Assembly: GCA_020200675.1 (NCBI GenBank)
Contig: JAIVIG010000053.1
Location: 1 to 13,368, forward strand
Reading direction: 5' to 3'
Source: Actinomycetota bacterium
GTDB taxonomy: Bacteria > Actinomycetota > Rubrobacteria > Rubrobacterales > Rubrobacteraceae
Length of the DNA stretch: 13,368 nucleotides
The translations under genes were made by a program, and so were the position numbers. Below are positions 1 to 6,546 of the stretch, one piece after another. Positions within the stretch are counted from its first letter, which is position 1. Each line of letters starts with the position of its first letter. The notes beneath the pieces were generated by a model. The model was not told the origin of the DNA. It ran no database searches and saw nothing but the letters and a program-made list of their open reading frames with translations.

Positions 1-122
1 GGGGTGGGATTATGGGAGGCGGGATGTTCGGTGCGCTGTTCATGCTGCTCTTCTGGGTGCTGGTCGTTGCCCTGATAGCCGCGCTGATCGCTTGGATCGT
101 TGGTCAAAGCCGGCGGCGTTAA
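1..122 (+). CDS. Small glycine-rich single-pass membrane protein (5' end may lie outside the window)
   Basis: The frame is open from the left edge and ends at TAA 120-122. The first in-frame ATG is at 12, giving a 36-residue peptide. After a GGGM-type start there is one strongly hydrophobic helix (about residues 6-30, rich in L, V, A, W) and a C-terminal QSRRR tail, so the tail probably lies on the cytoplasmic side. No Shine-Dalgarno sequence can be judged because the upstream DNA is missing, and the real protein may be longer. Short Gly/Met-rich membrane proteins of this kind, some carrying a SHOCT domain, often sit beside metal or redox stress genes. I do not recognise a specific family. 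It lies 34 nt before the DUF302 gene in the same direction, so co-transcription is likely. Confidence 0.45.
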   Translation, partial: GGIMGGGMFGALFMLLFWVLVVALIAALIAWIVGQSRRR

Positions 123-143
123 CTCTTACAATGACAGACGGGA

Positions 144-151
144 AAAGGAGG
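144..151 (+). promoter_or_regulatory. Ribosome binding site of the DUF302 gene
   Basis: AAAGGAGG lies 5 nt before GTG 157. It decides the start in favour of GTG 157 over the upstream in-frame TTG at 100, which has no such site. Confidence 0.75.
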
Positions 152-156
152 ACATA

Positions 157-564
157 GTGGCAACAGATAAAGCGGACTACGCCATCTCGGGGGAGACACC
201 CCTTTCGTTCGGGGAGGCGGTCGAGAAGGCTCGCGCCTTGCTTCAGGAAGCGGGCTACGGCGTTTTGAGCGAGATAGACGTGCAGGCCAAGCTCAAGGAG
301 AAGCTCGACATCGAGCGCGAGCCGTACCTGATCCTAGGCGCCTGCAACCCGCCGCTAGCCAACCAGGGTCTCAACGTCGAGCCGGAGCTCGGCACCCTCT
401 TGCCGTGCAACGTCGTCATCTACGAGCAAGAGGGTCGCACGCACGTCGCCGCAGTGGAGCCGGGGACGATGCTCTCCGTGGTCGGCAACAAAGAGTTGGA
501 ACCGATCGCCGAGCAGGTCCGCAGCGACCTGAGCCGCGTAGTCGAAGAACTCGCCAGGGGCTGA
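157..564 (+). CDS. DUF302 family protein
   Basis: A 135-residue soluble protein with the DUF302 pattern: an amphipathic helix (FGEAVEKARALLQEAGYGVLSE), then EPYLILGACNPPLANQ, then LGTLLPCNVVIYE. Its two cysteines are C63 and C84. No signal peptide or membrane segment is visible. The frame is open back to a TTG at 100, but I chose GTG 157 because AAAGGAGG at 144-151 sits 5 nt upstream and the TTG start would overlap the preceding small gene. The biochemical role of DUF302 is not settled; members occur near metal, redox and sulfur genes. Here it leads a run of sulfur-transport genes. The two conserved cysteines would suit a thiol or persulfide-related role, but that is inference. Confidence 0.85.
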   Translation: MATDKADYAISGETPLSFGEAVEKARALLQEAGYGVLSEIDVQAKLKEKLDIEREPYLILGACNPPLANQGLNVEPELGTLLPCNVVIYEQEGRTHVAAVEPGTMLSVVGNKELEPIAEQVRSDLSRVVEELARG

Positions 565-596
565 CGCTCGGGAACCTTTGGAAAATTCCCGAGCGT
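564..596. repeat. 11-bp perfect inverted repeat (hairpin) between the DUF302 and YeeE genes
   Basis: ACGCTCGGGAA (564-574) and TTCCCGAGCGT (586-596) are exact reverse complements around an 11-nt loop. The stem begins at the last base of the DUF302 stop codon. No U-tract follows; the next bases are GGCAGAGC and then the AAGGAGG of the next gene, so this is not a classical intrinsic terminator. It could be an intercistronic mRNA-stabilising or attenuating hairpin, or a DNA operator. Confidence 0.7.
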
Positions 597-616
597 GGCA
601 GAGCTAGAAGGAGGCT

Positions 617-1039
617 ATGGTGGAAGACTTTACCCCGGTTAGCGGGCTCATCGGCGGGTTGCTCATCGGCCTTGCGACCGCGCTGATGATGTTGTTGAAC
701 GGTCGTATCGCTGGGATCAGTGGCATCGTCGGTGGTCTGTTGGCCCGGAATGGCTCTGAGGTCGGCTGGCGCGCGGTGTTCGTCGTCGGCCTCTTGCTCG
801 GCGCCTTCATCTACATGCTGGTGACGGGCGGCGCGCTCCCGGTAAGGGTCGAGGCGTCCTTGCCGATCATGGTGGTGGCGGGGCTCCTGGTGGGTTTCGG
901 CACCCGGCTGGGTTCCGGTTGTACCAGCGGCCACGGCGTCAGCGGCATCGCGCGCTTCTCGAAACGCTCGATCGCCGCCACGCTGGTGTTCATGGGTGTG
1001 GCGATCATCACCGTGTTCCTCATCGGCCACATGCTCTAG
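617..1039 (+). CDS. YeeE/YedE family sulfur-transport protein, first half
   Basis: A 140-residue polytopic membrane protein with about four hydrophobic segments (near residues 8-28, 53-71, 80-98 and 118-138). It contains the family signature GTRLGSGCTSGHGVSGIAR at about residues 94-112. In the thiosulfate transporter TsuA (YeeE), cysteines in such GCTSGHG loops relay thiosulfate through the membrane; C101 is the equivalent here. The length is about half of a full YeeE protein, so it probably pairs with the next gene. The annotated start is ATG 617, but AAGGAGG at 608-614 is only 2 nt before it. The next codon, GTG 620, has better spacing and may be the true start. The hairpin at 564-596 lies just upstream. 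Confidence 0.88.
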   Translation: MVEDFTPVSGLIGGLLIGLATALMMLLNGRIAGISGIVGGLLARNGSEVGWRAVFVVGLLLGAFIYMLVTGGALPVRVEASLPIMVVAGLLVGFGTRLGSGCTSGHGVSGIARFSKRSIAATLVFMGVAIITVFLIGHML

Positions 1040-1050
1040 AGGAGGTTGGA

Positions 1051-1458
1051 ATGCTGAGGATGTTCATAAATTTATTCGCCGGCGCGCTCTTCGGTCTGGG
1101 ACTTGCCGTCTCGGGGATGGTGGATCCTCAGAAGGTCATCGGCTTTCTCGACGTCGCGGGCGATTGGGACCCAACTTTAGCGTTCGTCATGGGCGGCGCG
1201 TTGCTGGTCACCATCCCCACGTTTCGCCTGATCTTCAAGCGCCCACGCCCGGTCCTGGCGGACGAGTTCGAGCTGCCGACCAAGAAAGATGTGGACGCAC
1301 GTTTGCTCGGGGGCTCTGCGCTTTTCGGCGTCGGGTGGGGTCTGTCAGGATTCTGTCCCGGCCCGGTGGTAACTGCTCTGGCTACGGGACTTACGCCGGT
1401 ATTCGCGTTCGTTGTGGCGATGATTGCAGGGATGGCGATCTACAAGTGGATTTCCTAG
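1051..1458 (+). CDS. YeeE/YedE-related membrane protein (DUF6691 type), second half
   Basis: A 135-residue membrane protein with hydrophobic segments near residues 5-22, 41-58, 83-101 and 112-132. It carries the paired signature GLGLAVSGMVDPQKVIGFLD near the N-terminus and GVGWGLSGFCPGPVVTAL at about residues 90-107, with one cysteine in GFCPGP. These are the motifs of the short YeeE/YedE partner annotated as DUF6691. It starts 11 nt after the previous stop, with GGAGG at 1041-1045 placed 5 nt before ATG 1051. The frame is open further upstream, but that would overlap the first half-gene. The two genes together most likely form one thiosulfate or sulfur-compound permease, each half supplying one cysteine loop. 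Confidence 0.88.
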   Translation: MLRMFINLFAGALFGLGLAVSGMVDPQKVIGFLDVAGDWDPTLAFVMGGALLVTIPTFRLIFKRPRPVLADEFELPTKKDVDARLLGGSALFGVGWGLSGFCPGPVVTALATGLTPVFAFVVAMIAGMAIYKWIS

Positions 1459-1568
1459 CGGCCGTTCACGACGGCGCGAAGAACGCATCGCCGGTTACCG
1501 CGGCCCGGTAGGCCGAAAAAGAATGCTCTCAAGCAGTGTAACTAAGGCAAAACAGGAGGCCGTTTACG

Positions 1569-2518
1569 GTGTTTTTCCGGGAAATACTCAACGAAGATCT
1601 GGGCTGTGGCTCCTACATAGTCGCCGACGGTAATGAGGCAGCGGTTGTAGATCCGAAATGGGAGACAGAGGAGTACCTGCAGATCGCCGAAGATAACGGT
1701 TTCAAGATCCCGCACATCCTGGAGACGCATAATCACGCCGACCATCTCTCCGGGAAAGGGCGACTGGTCGAGGCGACCGGGGCGACCATACACATCTCGA
1801 AAGACGCCGGAGTCGAGTACGAGCACGAGCCGCTCGACGAGGGTGACGTGATCAGCCCGACTCCACAATCGGCTTCGAGCGGCGCTTCAACGACTACTTG
1901 CAATTCGAAGACGAGGGCGAGTTCGTGCAGACCCTGACCTCGGAGCAGACCCCGCAACCGCCGAACTTCGAGCGGATCGTCGAGTTGAACCGTGGCCCGC
2001 TGCTCACCGAGACTAACCCGCTTGAGCCTCTACTGCCCGGGCGCGTAAAGCAGCTTGTCGAGGCGGGCGTCGTCGTCATCGACGGGCGCGACGAGCGGGA
2101 GTTCGACGCGGCCCACGTTCCCGGTTCGATCAACGTAACGATGAACCAGTCCAGTGTCGGCACTCGCGCCGCCTGGATGGTGGACTCCGAGATCGAGGTC
2201 ATCACCACCGCCGAGGGCGATGAAGAGGCCCGGCGGATGGCCCGGATGCTGGAGGCGATCGGTTTCCGCCACATCCGGGGCTACCTCACCGGCGGTATCA
2301 CCGGCTGGCGCGCGGCGAAGCTCGAGGTGGAGATGACCCCCGTGCTGGACATACCCGCCCTCGCCGAGCGGTTAGAGAGAGAAGAGGTCATCCTACTCGA
2401 CGTGCGGGACGCCAACGAATGGGAGGCCGGGCACGTCGAAGGCTCTATACACTTCCCTTACTGGAAGCTGCGCGATGAGCTTCCGGATGAGATCCACAAT
2501 CTCCAAAGGAGCGCGTAA
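1569..2518 (+). pseudogene. MBL-fold persulfide dioxygenase/rhodanese fusion with an internal deletion, a frame change and a short C-terminus
   Basis: The N-terminal part, from GTG 1569 (RBS AGGAGG, 1554-1559), reads as a metallo-beta-lactamase domain like those of persulfide dioxygenases: YIVADGNEAAVVDPK and the metal motif THNHADH at residues 53-59. After GDVI (residue 95, 1853) the frame runs into unrelated sequence and stops at 1937. The family continues one frame over from about 1862 with STIGFERRFNDYLQFED. The expected second half of the metal site (GHT, GD and GHG motifs, roughly 90-100 residues) is missing. Two rhodanese domains follow: the first (VVIDGRDEREFDAAHVPGS) has no active-site cysteine, and the second (ILLDVRDANEWEAGHVEGS) stops at 2518 before its cysteine loop would occur. 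The intact enzyme would oxidise glutathione or low-molecular-weight persulfide. The reading frame 1898-2518 might still make a rhodanese-only fragment. Confidence 0.8.
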
Positions 2519-2610
2519 GAACGCAGAGGCTACTACCAACAAAAGCGGTTTTCGCCGGTTCGGGTCCGGGGTATGGCTCGTTCGGCGGACGACACTAGAG
2601 GAGAACAACC

Positions 2611-3147
2611 ATGAGCGAGAACGGCGTGTCGTCGGAGGCTAGGGGGTACGAAGGCCGCAGGCGGGTGGTATGGGGCACCGTGCTGCTTGGCCTGGGCCTC
2701 GGAGGCTTCTTCGACGGCATCGTGCTGCACCAGATACTGCAGTGGCATCACATGGTCACCAGCGCGGGCTACCCGGCGAACACGGTCGGGAACCTCGAGC
2801 TCAACACCCTCCTGGACGGGCTCTTCCACACCTCCACCTACATAATGACCGCCGTGGGGCTTGGGCTTCTGTGGAGCGCTACTCGGCTGCCCCACGTCCG
2901 GTGGTCCACGATGCTGCTGATAGGCGGGCTGCTGGTCGGTTGGGGCACGTTCAACGTGGTAGAGGGCATCGTCGACCATCACCTCCTCGGTCTCCACCAC
3001 GTCAAAGAAGACGCTGCCAACCAGTTGGCGTGGGACCTAGGGTTCCTCGCCTGGGGCGCGGCCATGCTCGCGGGCGGGTTGGCGTTGATGCGGGCCGGGG
3101 ATCGGGAGACCGAGCAGGAGGAGCCCACGGCGATGGCAACCCGCTGA
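2611..3147 (+). CDS. DUF2243 family multi-histidine membrane protein
   Basis: A 178-residue membrane protein with about four helices: residues 19-42, 71-92, 101-120 and 143-161. It matches the DUF2243 pattern, with FFDGIVLHQILQWHH in the first segment, LLDGLFHTSTYI in the second, WGTFNVVEGIVDHHLLGLHHV between the third and fourth, and WDLGFLAWGA in the fourth. Many histidines cluster at helix ends (HQILQWHH, DHHLLGLHH), as in a metal- or heme-binding membrane protein, but no function is established for the family that I can name. ATG 2611 follows GAGGAGAAC at 2599-2607. It lies 92 nt after the broken MBL/rhodanese gene and 100 nt before the TauE gene, all on one strand. The C-terminus (ETEQEEPTAMATR) is acidic and probably cytoplasmic. 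Confidence 0.85.
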   Translation: MSENGVSSEARGYEGRRRVVWGTVLLGLGLGGFFDGIVLHQILQWHHMVTSAGYPANTVGNLELNTLLDGLFHTSTYIMTAVGLGLLWSATRLPHVRWSTMLLIGGLLVGWGTFNVVEGIVDHHLLGLHHVKEDAANQLAWDLGFLAWGAAMLAGGLALMRAGDRETEQEEPTAMATR

Positions 3148-3247
3148 GGAGCGTAACGACCGCACTACGGCGAAGCTCGACGACCAACGGTACGGCCGCG
3201 GCCGGGATGCTCGTTTGTCTCCGGGAGCCGCAAGGATCGGGGTTGCG

Positions 3248-4030
3248 ATGACGATTACGATGGCAGCCTTCGGTCTGTTGCTGGCGGTGTTCATGGGCCT
3301 CGCGCTCGGCCTCTTGGGCGGCGGCGGATCCATCCTCGCGGTGCCGATCCTCGTCTACGTGCTGGGCTTCGGTGCCAAGGAGGCCGTTGCCGCGAGCCTG
3401 GTGGTGGTCGGGGTGACGAGCCTCTTCGGAGCCGCCGAACACTGGCGAGAAGGGCACATCAGGTTCCGTGTCGCGCTCGTCTTCGGCTCATTCGCCGCGG
3501 CGGGAGCGTACCTGGGGGCGCAACTAGCGGGTTTCTTGAGCGGCGCCGTGCAGCTTTCGCTCTTCGCCGTGGTGATGTTGGTTGCGGCCTTCTTTATGTT
3601 CCGCGACAACGGGCCGAGCGAGGATGGCAAGGATAGCTCCTCCGACGGTGCCATGGGCCGGCTACTTCTCTGGCTCGCCGCACCGGGGCTGGGGGTCGGG
3701 GTTCTGACCGGCTTGGTGGGCGTGGGTGGCGGGTTCCTGATCGTCCCCGCGCTGGTCTTGATAGCCGAGGTCCCAATGGAGGCGGCGGTCGGGACCTCGC
3801 TCCTGATCATCGCGATGAACTCCTTCGCGGGGTTCGCGGGGTATCTCGGCGAGGCAGAGATCCAGTGGGGGCTTATGACGCTCTTTACCGTGCTGGCGGT
3901 GGTAGGGAGCTTCGCCGGGGCGTATCTCGTGCAGTTCGTCCCTCAGAGTGCCCTGAAGAGGTCGTTCGCCGTTCTCCTGGTCATAATGGCCGGCTTTATC
4001 TTCTATGAGAACAGGGGAGTGTTCTTTTGA
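3248..4030 (+). CDS. TauE/SafE family sulfite/organosulfonate exporter
   Basis: A 260-residue polytopic membrane protein of about eight helices, arranged as two repeats of the TauE/SafE fold. The first repeat opens with GLALGLLGGGGSILAVPILVYVLG and the second with GLVGVGGGFLIVPALVLIAEVPMEAAVGTS. A hydrophilic linker (RDNGPSEDGKDSSSDG) separates them. The length is normal for the family, whose members export sulfite, sulfoacetate or related anions. I chose ATG 3248, with AAGGA at 3232-3236. An in-frame TTG at 3215 would add 11 residues but has no ribosome binding site. Its position after the sulfur-oxidation and transport genes suggests it removes sulfite made by the persulfide dioxygenase pathway. 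Confidence 0.9.
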   Translation: MTITMAAFGLLLAVFMGLALGLLGGGGSILAVPILVYVLGFGAKEAVAASLVVVGVTSLFGAAEHWREGHIRFRVALVFGSFAAAGAYLGAQLAGFLSGAVQLSLFAVVMLVAAFFMFRDNGPSEDGKDSSSDGAMGRLLLWLAAPGLGVGVLTGLVGVGGGFLIVPALVLIAEVPMEAAVGTSLLIIAMNSFAGFAGYLGEAEIQWGLMTLFTVLAVVGSFAGAYLVQFVPQSALKRSFAVLLVIMAGFIFYENRGVFF

Positions 4031-4085
4031 GGGAGCTGTACACCATCCTTACGTAGCGAGAGCCACCGCAGAGGAGAAGTGAAAG

Positions 4086-4544
4086 ATGAAAAACATCGAG
4101 GAGATCACGCCGGGGCTGAAGGACGCCGGCCAGCCATTGGAGGACGTGGCAACCGCTGGGCAGCCCGAAGAAGAGCAATTCGAGCGGCTGGCCAAGGCCG
4201 GTTACAAGACTGTCGTAGACATGCGCGCACCCGAGGAGGATCGAGGGCTCAACGAGCCAGAGATTGTCCGGCGGTCGGGTATGGAGTACGTAAGCATTCC
4301 CGTGGGACACGAGACAGTAGAAGACGAGACCTTCGAACGATTCCGAGAGCTGATGAGGAATCCCGAACGCCGCCCGGTGCTGGTGCACTGCTCCAGTGCG
4401 AACCGGGTGGGCGCTCTCCTGATCCCCTACTTGGTGCTGGATGAGGGGAATACCCCCGAGGAGGCGATAGAAATGGCCACTGAAGTGGGCCTCAAGAGCG
4501 ACGAATTGAAGCAGGTCGCGCTCCGATACGTGGGCGTCGAATAA
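4086..4544 (+). CDS. DUF442/TIGR01244-like sulfurtransferase or tyrosine-phosphatase-fold protein
   Basis: A 152-residue soluble protein. It has the DUF442 start (EEITPGLKDAGQP, then GQPEEEQFERLAKAGYKTVVDMR at about 25-47), SGMEYVSIPVG at 64-74, and the cysteine loop PVLVHCSSANRVGALL with C102 and R107. The loop is C-X4-R, the spacing of rhodaneses, not the C-X5-R of classical phosphatases. This favours sulfur transfer over phosphate chemistry. In other bacteria DUF442 domains are fused or adjacent to persulfide dioxygenases (the Blh type). GAGGAGAAG at 4071-4079 precedes ATG 4086. It is the last gene of the run and the only one with an intact rhodanese-like cysteine, since both rhodanese domains of the upstream fusion lack theirs. 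Confidence 0.82.
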   Translation: MKNIEEITPGLKDAGQPLEDVATAGQPEEEQFERLAKAGYKTVVDMRAPEEDRGLNEPEIVRRSGMEYVSIPVGHETVEDETFERFRELMRNPERRPVLVHCSSANRVGALLIPYLVLDEGNTPEEAIEMATEVGLKSDELKQVALRYVGVE

Positions 4545-4957
4545 TCTACGGCCAGGAGTCGTGGGCCGGCTGAAGGCCGCTTCGCTGCTCGAGCGAGAGT
4601 CCCCGAGACGGCGGTCTTTCCGGTGCAGTCGCTCCTCAAGACCTCCTAAACTCGAGCCTGTGCCGAAGGCGAAAGGTGCGAGAGGGGGGGTCGGAACCTG
4701 ACTAGAAAACCAGTGTGGTTATCTCCAAACCCCCCTCTTCCGCTCTCCCCGGAGGTTAGATGTCAGCCGCTTACGCTCCGAACTCCCCCGGCGACCAGCA
4801 TAGCGCCGACGTTCGTCCCCGCAAGGGTCGGCGAAAAACTCGGCCCAATGGCCGCCCTAAAGGGTTGCTTCGCAAACTTTTCTTCCTGTCCAGAATCCGG
4901 TGACGACTAGAGAGCCGAAACTGCCGGCAGCCTGACCCGTAACCTCTAGGTTCGACT
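4545..4957. other. Gene-poor intergenic region between convergent genes
   Basis: This 413-bp stretch separates the plus-strand DUF442 gene from the minus-strand M2 peptidase gene, whose 3' ends face each other. Short frames exist, the best being plus-strand 4713-4910, but none has a ribosome binding site, a recognisable domain or the GC-rich third positions of the neighbours. It holds an inverted repeat (4681-4738), a perfect 10-bp palindrome CTGCCGGCAG (4921-4930) and AACCTCTAGGTT (4941-4952). It may contain a decayed gene, but I cannot name one. Confidence 0.6.
4681..4738. repeat. Long-loop inverted repeat with a nested hairpin, possible bidirectional termination region
   Basis: AGAGGGGGGGT (4681-4691) can pair with ACCCCCCTCT (4729-4738), with one bulged G. 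The 37-nt loop contains AACCA-gtg-TGGTT (4708-4720), so a two-part folded structure is possible. There is no U-tract on either side. The site lies between two convergent genes, where terminators are expected, but termination here is only an inference. Confidence 0.4.
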
Positions 4958-6544
4958 CTACAGCGTTTCTACAAAATACGCGGGGTTCAGAGGCTCGCCG
5001 GTGGCGCGCAGGACGGTCGTGCGCCAGTCGTCGCGCGCGCCTGGGCCAAAAACGGCTTCCTGGAGGTAACGGCCCGCGATCTCGCTCTCGTAGAACGGGC
5101 CGCCGACGACATCCTCTTCGAGGTGGCGCCTGAGCTGGGCGGCGGTGAGGTTGCCGAGGACGTAGTTATGGTAGTAGACCGGAGCGAGGGCGACGTGCAG
5201 CTTGGCGGCCCAGTCGGGCTCGTTGCGATCCGGTGGTTTGTTGACGAGCTGTATCCGCTCGACGAGGTCCCACCACAACGAGTTCAGGTTCTCGCGGTCG
5301 GGGTCTTCGTAGAGGGCCTTCTCGAAGCGGTACATGACCAAAGCCCAGCGGGTGAAGATGAGCCTGTCATCCCGGCGGCGCCCGGCGAGTTCTACGAGAT
5401 CGGAAGCGAGCTCCTCCTCGGGGAGACCGGCGACGGAGGAGAGCCAACCGGGGTCGTCGGCCAGGGAGCCCATCATTAGCGCGATCGCCTCCGTCGAGTT
5501 GATGTGGGCGATGGTACGCAAGAGGTAGGGTAGTGCGGGGTTTATGTACTTGTCGTAGACGGCGTGGCCGAACTCGTGGAGCATGGTGTTCATCCAGTAG
5601 GCGTCGTCGCGGACGTTGGCCAGGACGCGGAGGTCGTAGGGGTACGAGCGCCCCACGCGAAGGCAGAAGGCGTGCTGGTCCTTGCCTGAGCGCTCGTAGA
5701 GGTCGCTCCTGGCGACGACGTCCCGGACCTCGAACCCCAGGCGGTCGTAGGTCTCACGCGTGAGTGCCTCGAGGTTCTTGCCCGCGAAGTAGCGGTCTAC
5801 GTCGAGGTCGCCCCTCTCGGGCGGCTCCTGGAAGAAGGGGTCCGACAGGTGCCACGGCATCACCCGCTCGACCCCGAATCTTCTCTTCAGATCGGTGTCG
5901 AGTCCCGCCTTGAACTCGCGGAAAGGCTCGTCGGTCGCGGCCTGAAGACCATCCATGAGCCGGGCAAGCTCCACGGCGTCTATCTCCTGGAGGTCCAGCG
6001 AACGGGCGTGGTGGTCCGCGAAGCCCTCGGCGTGTGCGAGCCTGTTGCGCAGGAGGGCGAGTTCGCGCACGACGTCTTCGACCTTTCGCCCGACGCTCTT
6101 CGAGGCCTCCCAGGCCTCGCGGCGCAGAGCCGGGTCGTCGGAGACACGCAGTATTTCACGCAGTTCGTTCTCGTTCGTCTCCGCGCCCCCGACGGCGCCC
6201 CGGTGGTTGCTGTAGATGGTGTTTGCCTCGGCCTCGAGCTCCTCGATGCGCCTCAAAGTCTCCTCCTCGCCCTGCCGCCCGGCAAAGGTCTTGTAGAGGA
6301 CCTCGACCTGCCGCCGCAGGATGGAACTCTCCAGAGACTCACGCCCCTCGTACCAGCCCTTCACCAGCTCGTACTCGCCCCTGTCCGCGAAGAGCTCGTT
6401 GTAGGCCATCCCGGTGCGGACGAGCTCTTTCTTGGCCTCTTCGGTACCCGTGGTGGCCAGGTTCCACCACGCCTCGCTTGATGCCTTCTCGATCGGTGCC
6501 AGGCGTTCCTCGAAAGAGGCGATAAAGCTTTCGATCTGAGTCAT
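4958..6544 (-). CDS. M2 family (angiotensin-converting-enzyme-like) zinc metallopeptidase
   Basis: A 528-residue protein with the gluzincin motif HEFGH at residues 323-327 and the third zinc ligand E352 in NSTEAIALMMGSL. The 25-residue gap between the second histidine and this glutamate, and the pattern PYLLRTIAHINSTEA, resemble ACE and other M2 peptidases. The N-terminal helices (SSEAWWNLATTGTEEAKKELVRTGMAYNEL region) also fit M2; a distant M3-type oligopeptidase is the alternative. There is no signal peptide or membrane segment, so a cytoplasmic dipeptidyl-carboxypeptidase or oligopeptidase is likely. I chose ATG 6544 because GAAAGG lies 6 nt upstream of it; the frame is open 144 nt further but that segment overlaps the META pseudogene. 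The gene starts 2 nt after the pseudogene's stop codon and is the last of a four-gene operon starting at queG. Confidence 0.85.
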   Translation of the reverse strand: MTQIESFIASFEERLAPIEKASSEAWWNLATTGTEEAKKELVRTGMAYNELFADRGEYELVKGWYEGRESLESSILRRQVEVLYKTFAGRQGEEETLRRIEELEAEANTIYSNHRGAVGGAETNENELREILRVSDDPALRREAWEASKSVGRKVEDVVRELALLRNRLAHAEGFADHHARSLDLQEIDAVELARLMDGLQAATDEPFREFKAGLDTDLKRRFGVERVMPWHLSDPFFQEPPERGDLDVDRYFAGKNLEALTRETYDRLGFEVRDVVARSDLYERSGKDQHAFCLRVGRSYPYDLRVLANVRDDAYWMNTMLHEFGHAVYDKYINPALPYLLRTIAHINSTEAIALMMGSLADDPGWLSSVAGLPEEELASDLVELAGRRRDDRLIFTRWALVMYRFEKALYEDPDRENLNSLWWDLVERIQLVNKPPDRNEPDWAAKLHVALAPVYYHNYVLGNLTAAQLRRHLEEDVVGGPFYESEIAGRYLQEAVFGPGARDDWRTTVLRATGEPLNPAYFVETL

Positions 6545-6546
6545 CT

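Noticed and set aside
100..156. Upstream TTG start for the DUF302 gene
   Set aside because: It overlaps the preceding gene and lacks a ribosome binding site; the added residues do not fit the domain, and GTG 157 has AAAGGAGG.
3193..3204. Perfect palindrome CGGCCGCGGCCG upstream of the TauE gene
   Set aside because: It is pure G/C of low complexity in a high-GC genome, with no second copy nearby and no promoter element beside it.
4691..4725. tRNA-Ser-like anticodon-arm sequence (CTAGAAAACCAG followed by TGTGG)
   Set aside because: It resembles the middle of a tRNA-Ser, but the anticodon stem does not pair, the anticodon would be AGA, and there is no T-arm, D-arm or acceptor stem at the right distance.
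4713..4910. 65-codon plus-strand frame in the intergenic region
   Set aside because: It has no ribosome binding site, no recognised domain and a weaker third-position GC bias than neighbouring genes. The opposite-strand reading is interrupted by a stop.
4921..4930. CTGCCGGCAG palindrome, which occurs again near 9625
   Set aside because: Two copies of a GC-rich 10-mer are compatible with chance, and the second lies within the GGDEF remnant.
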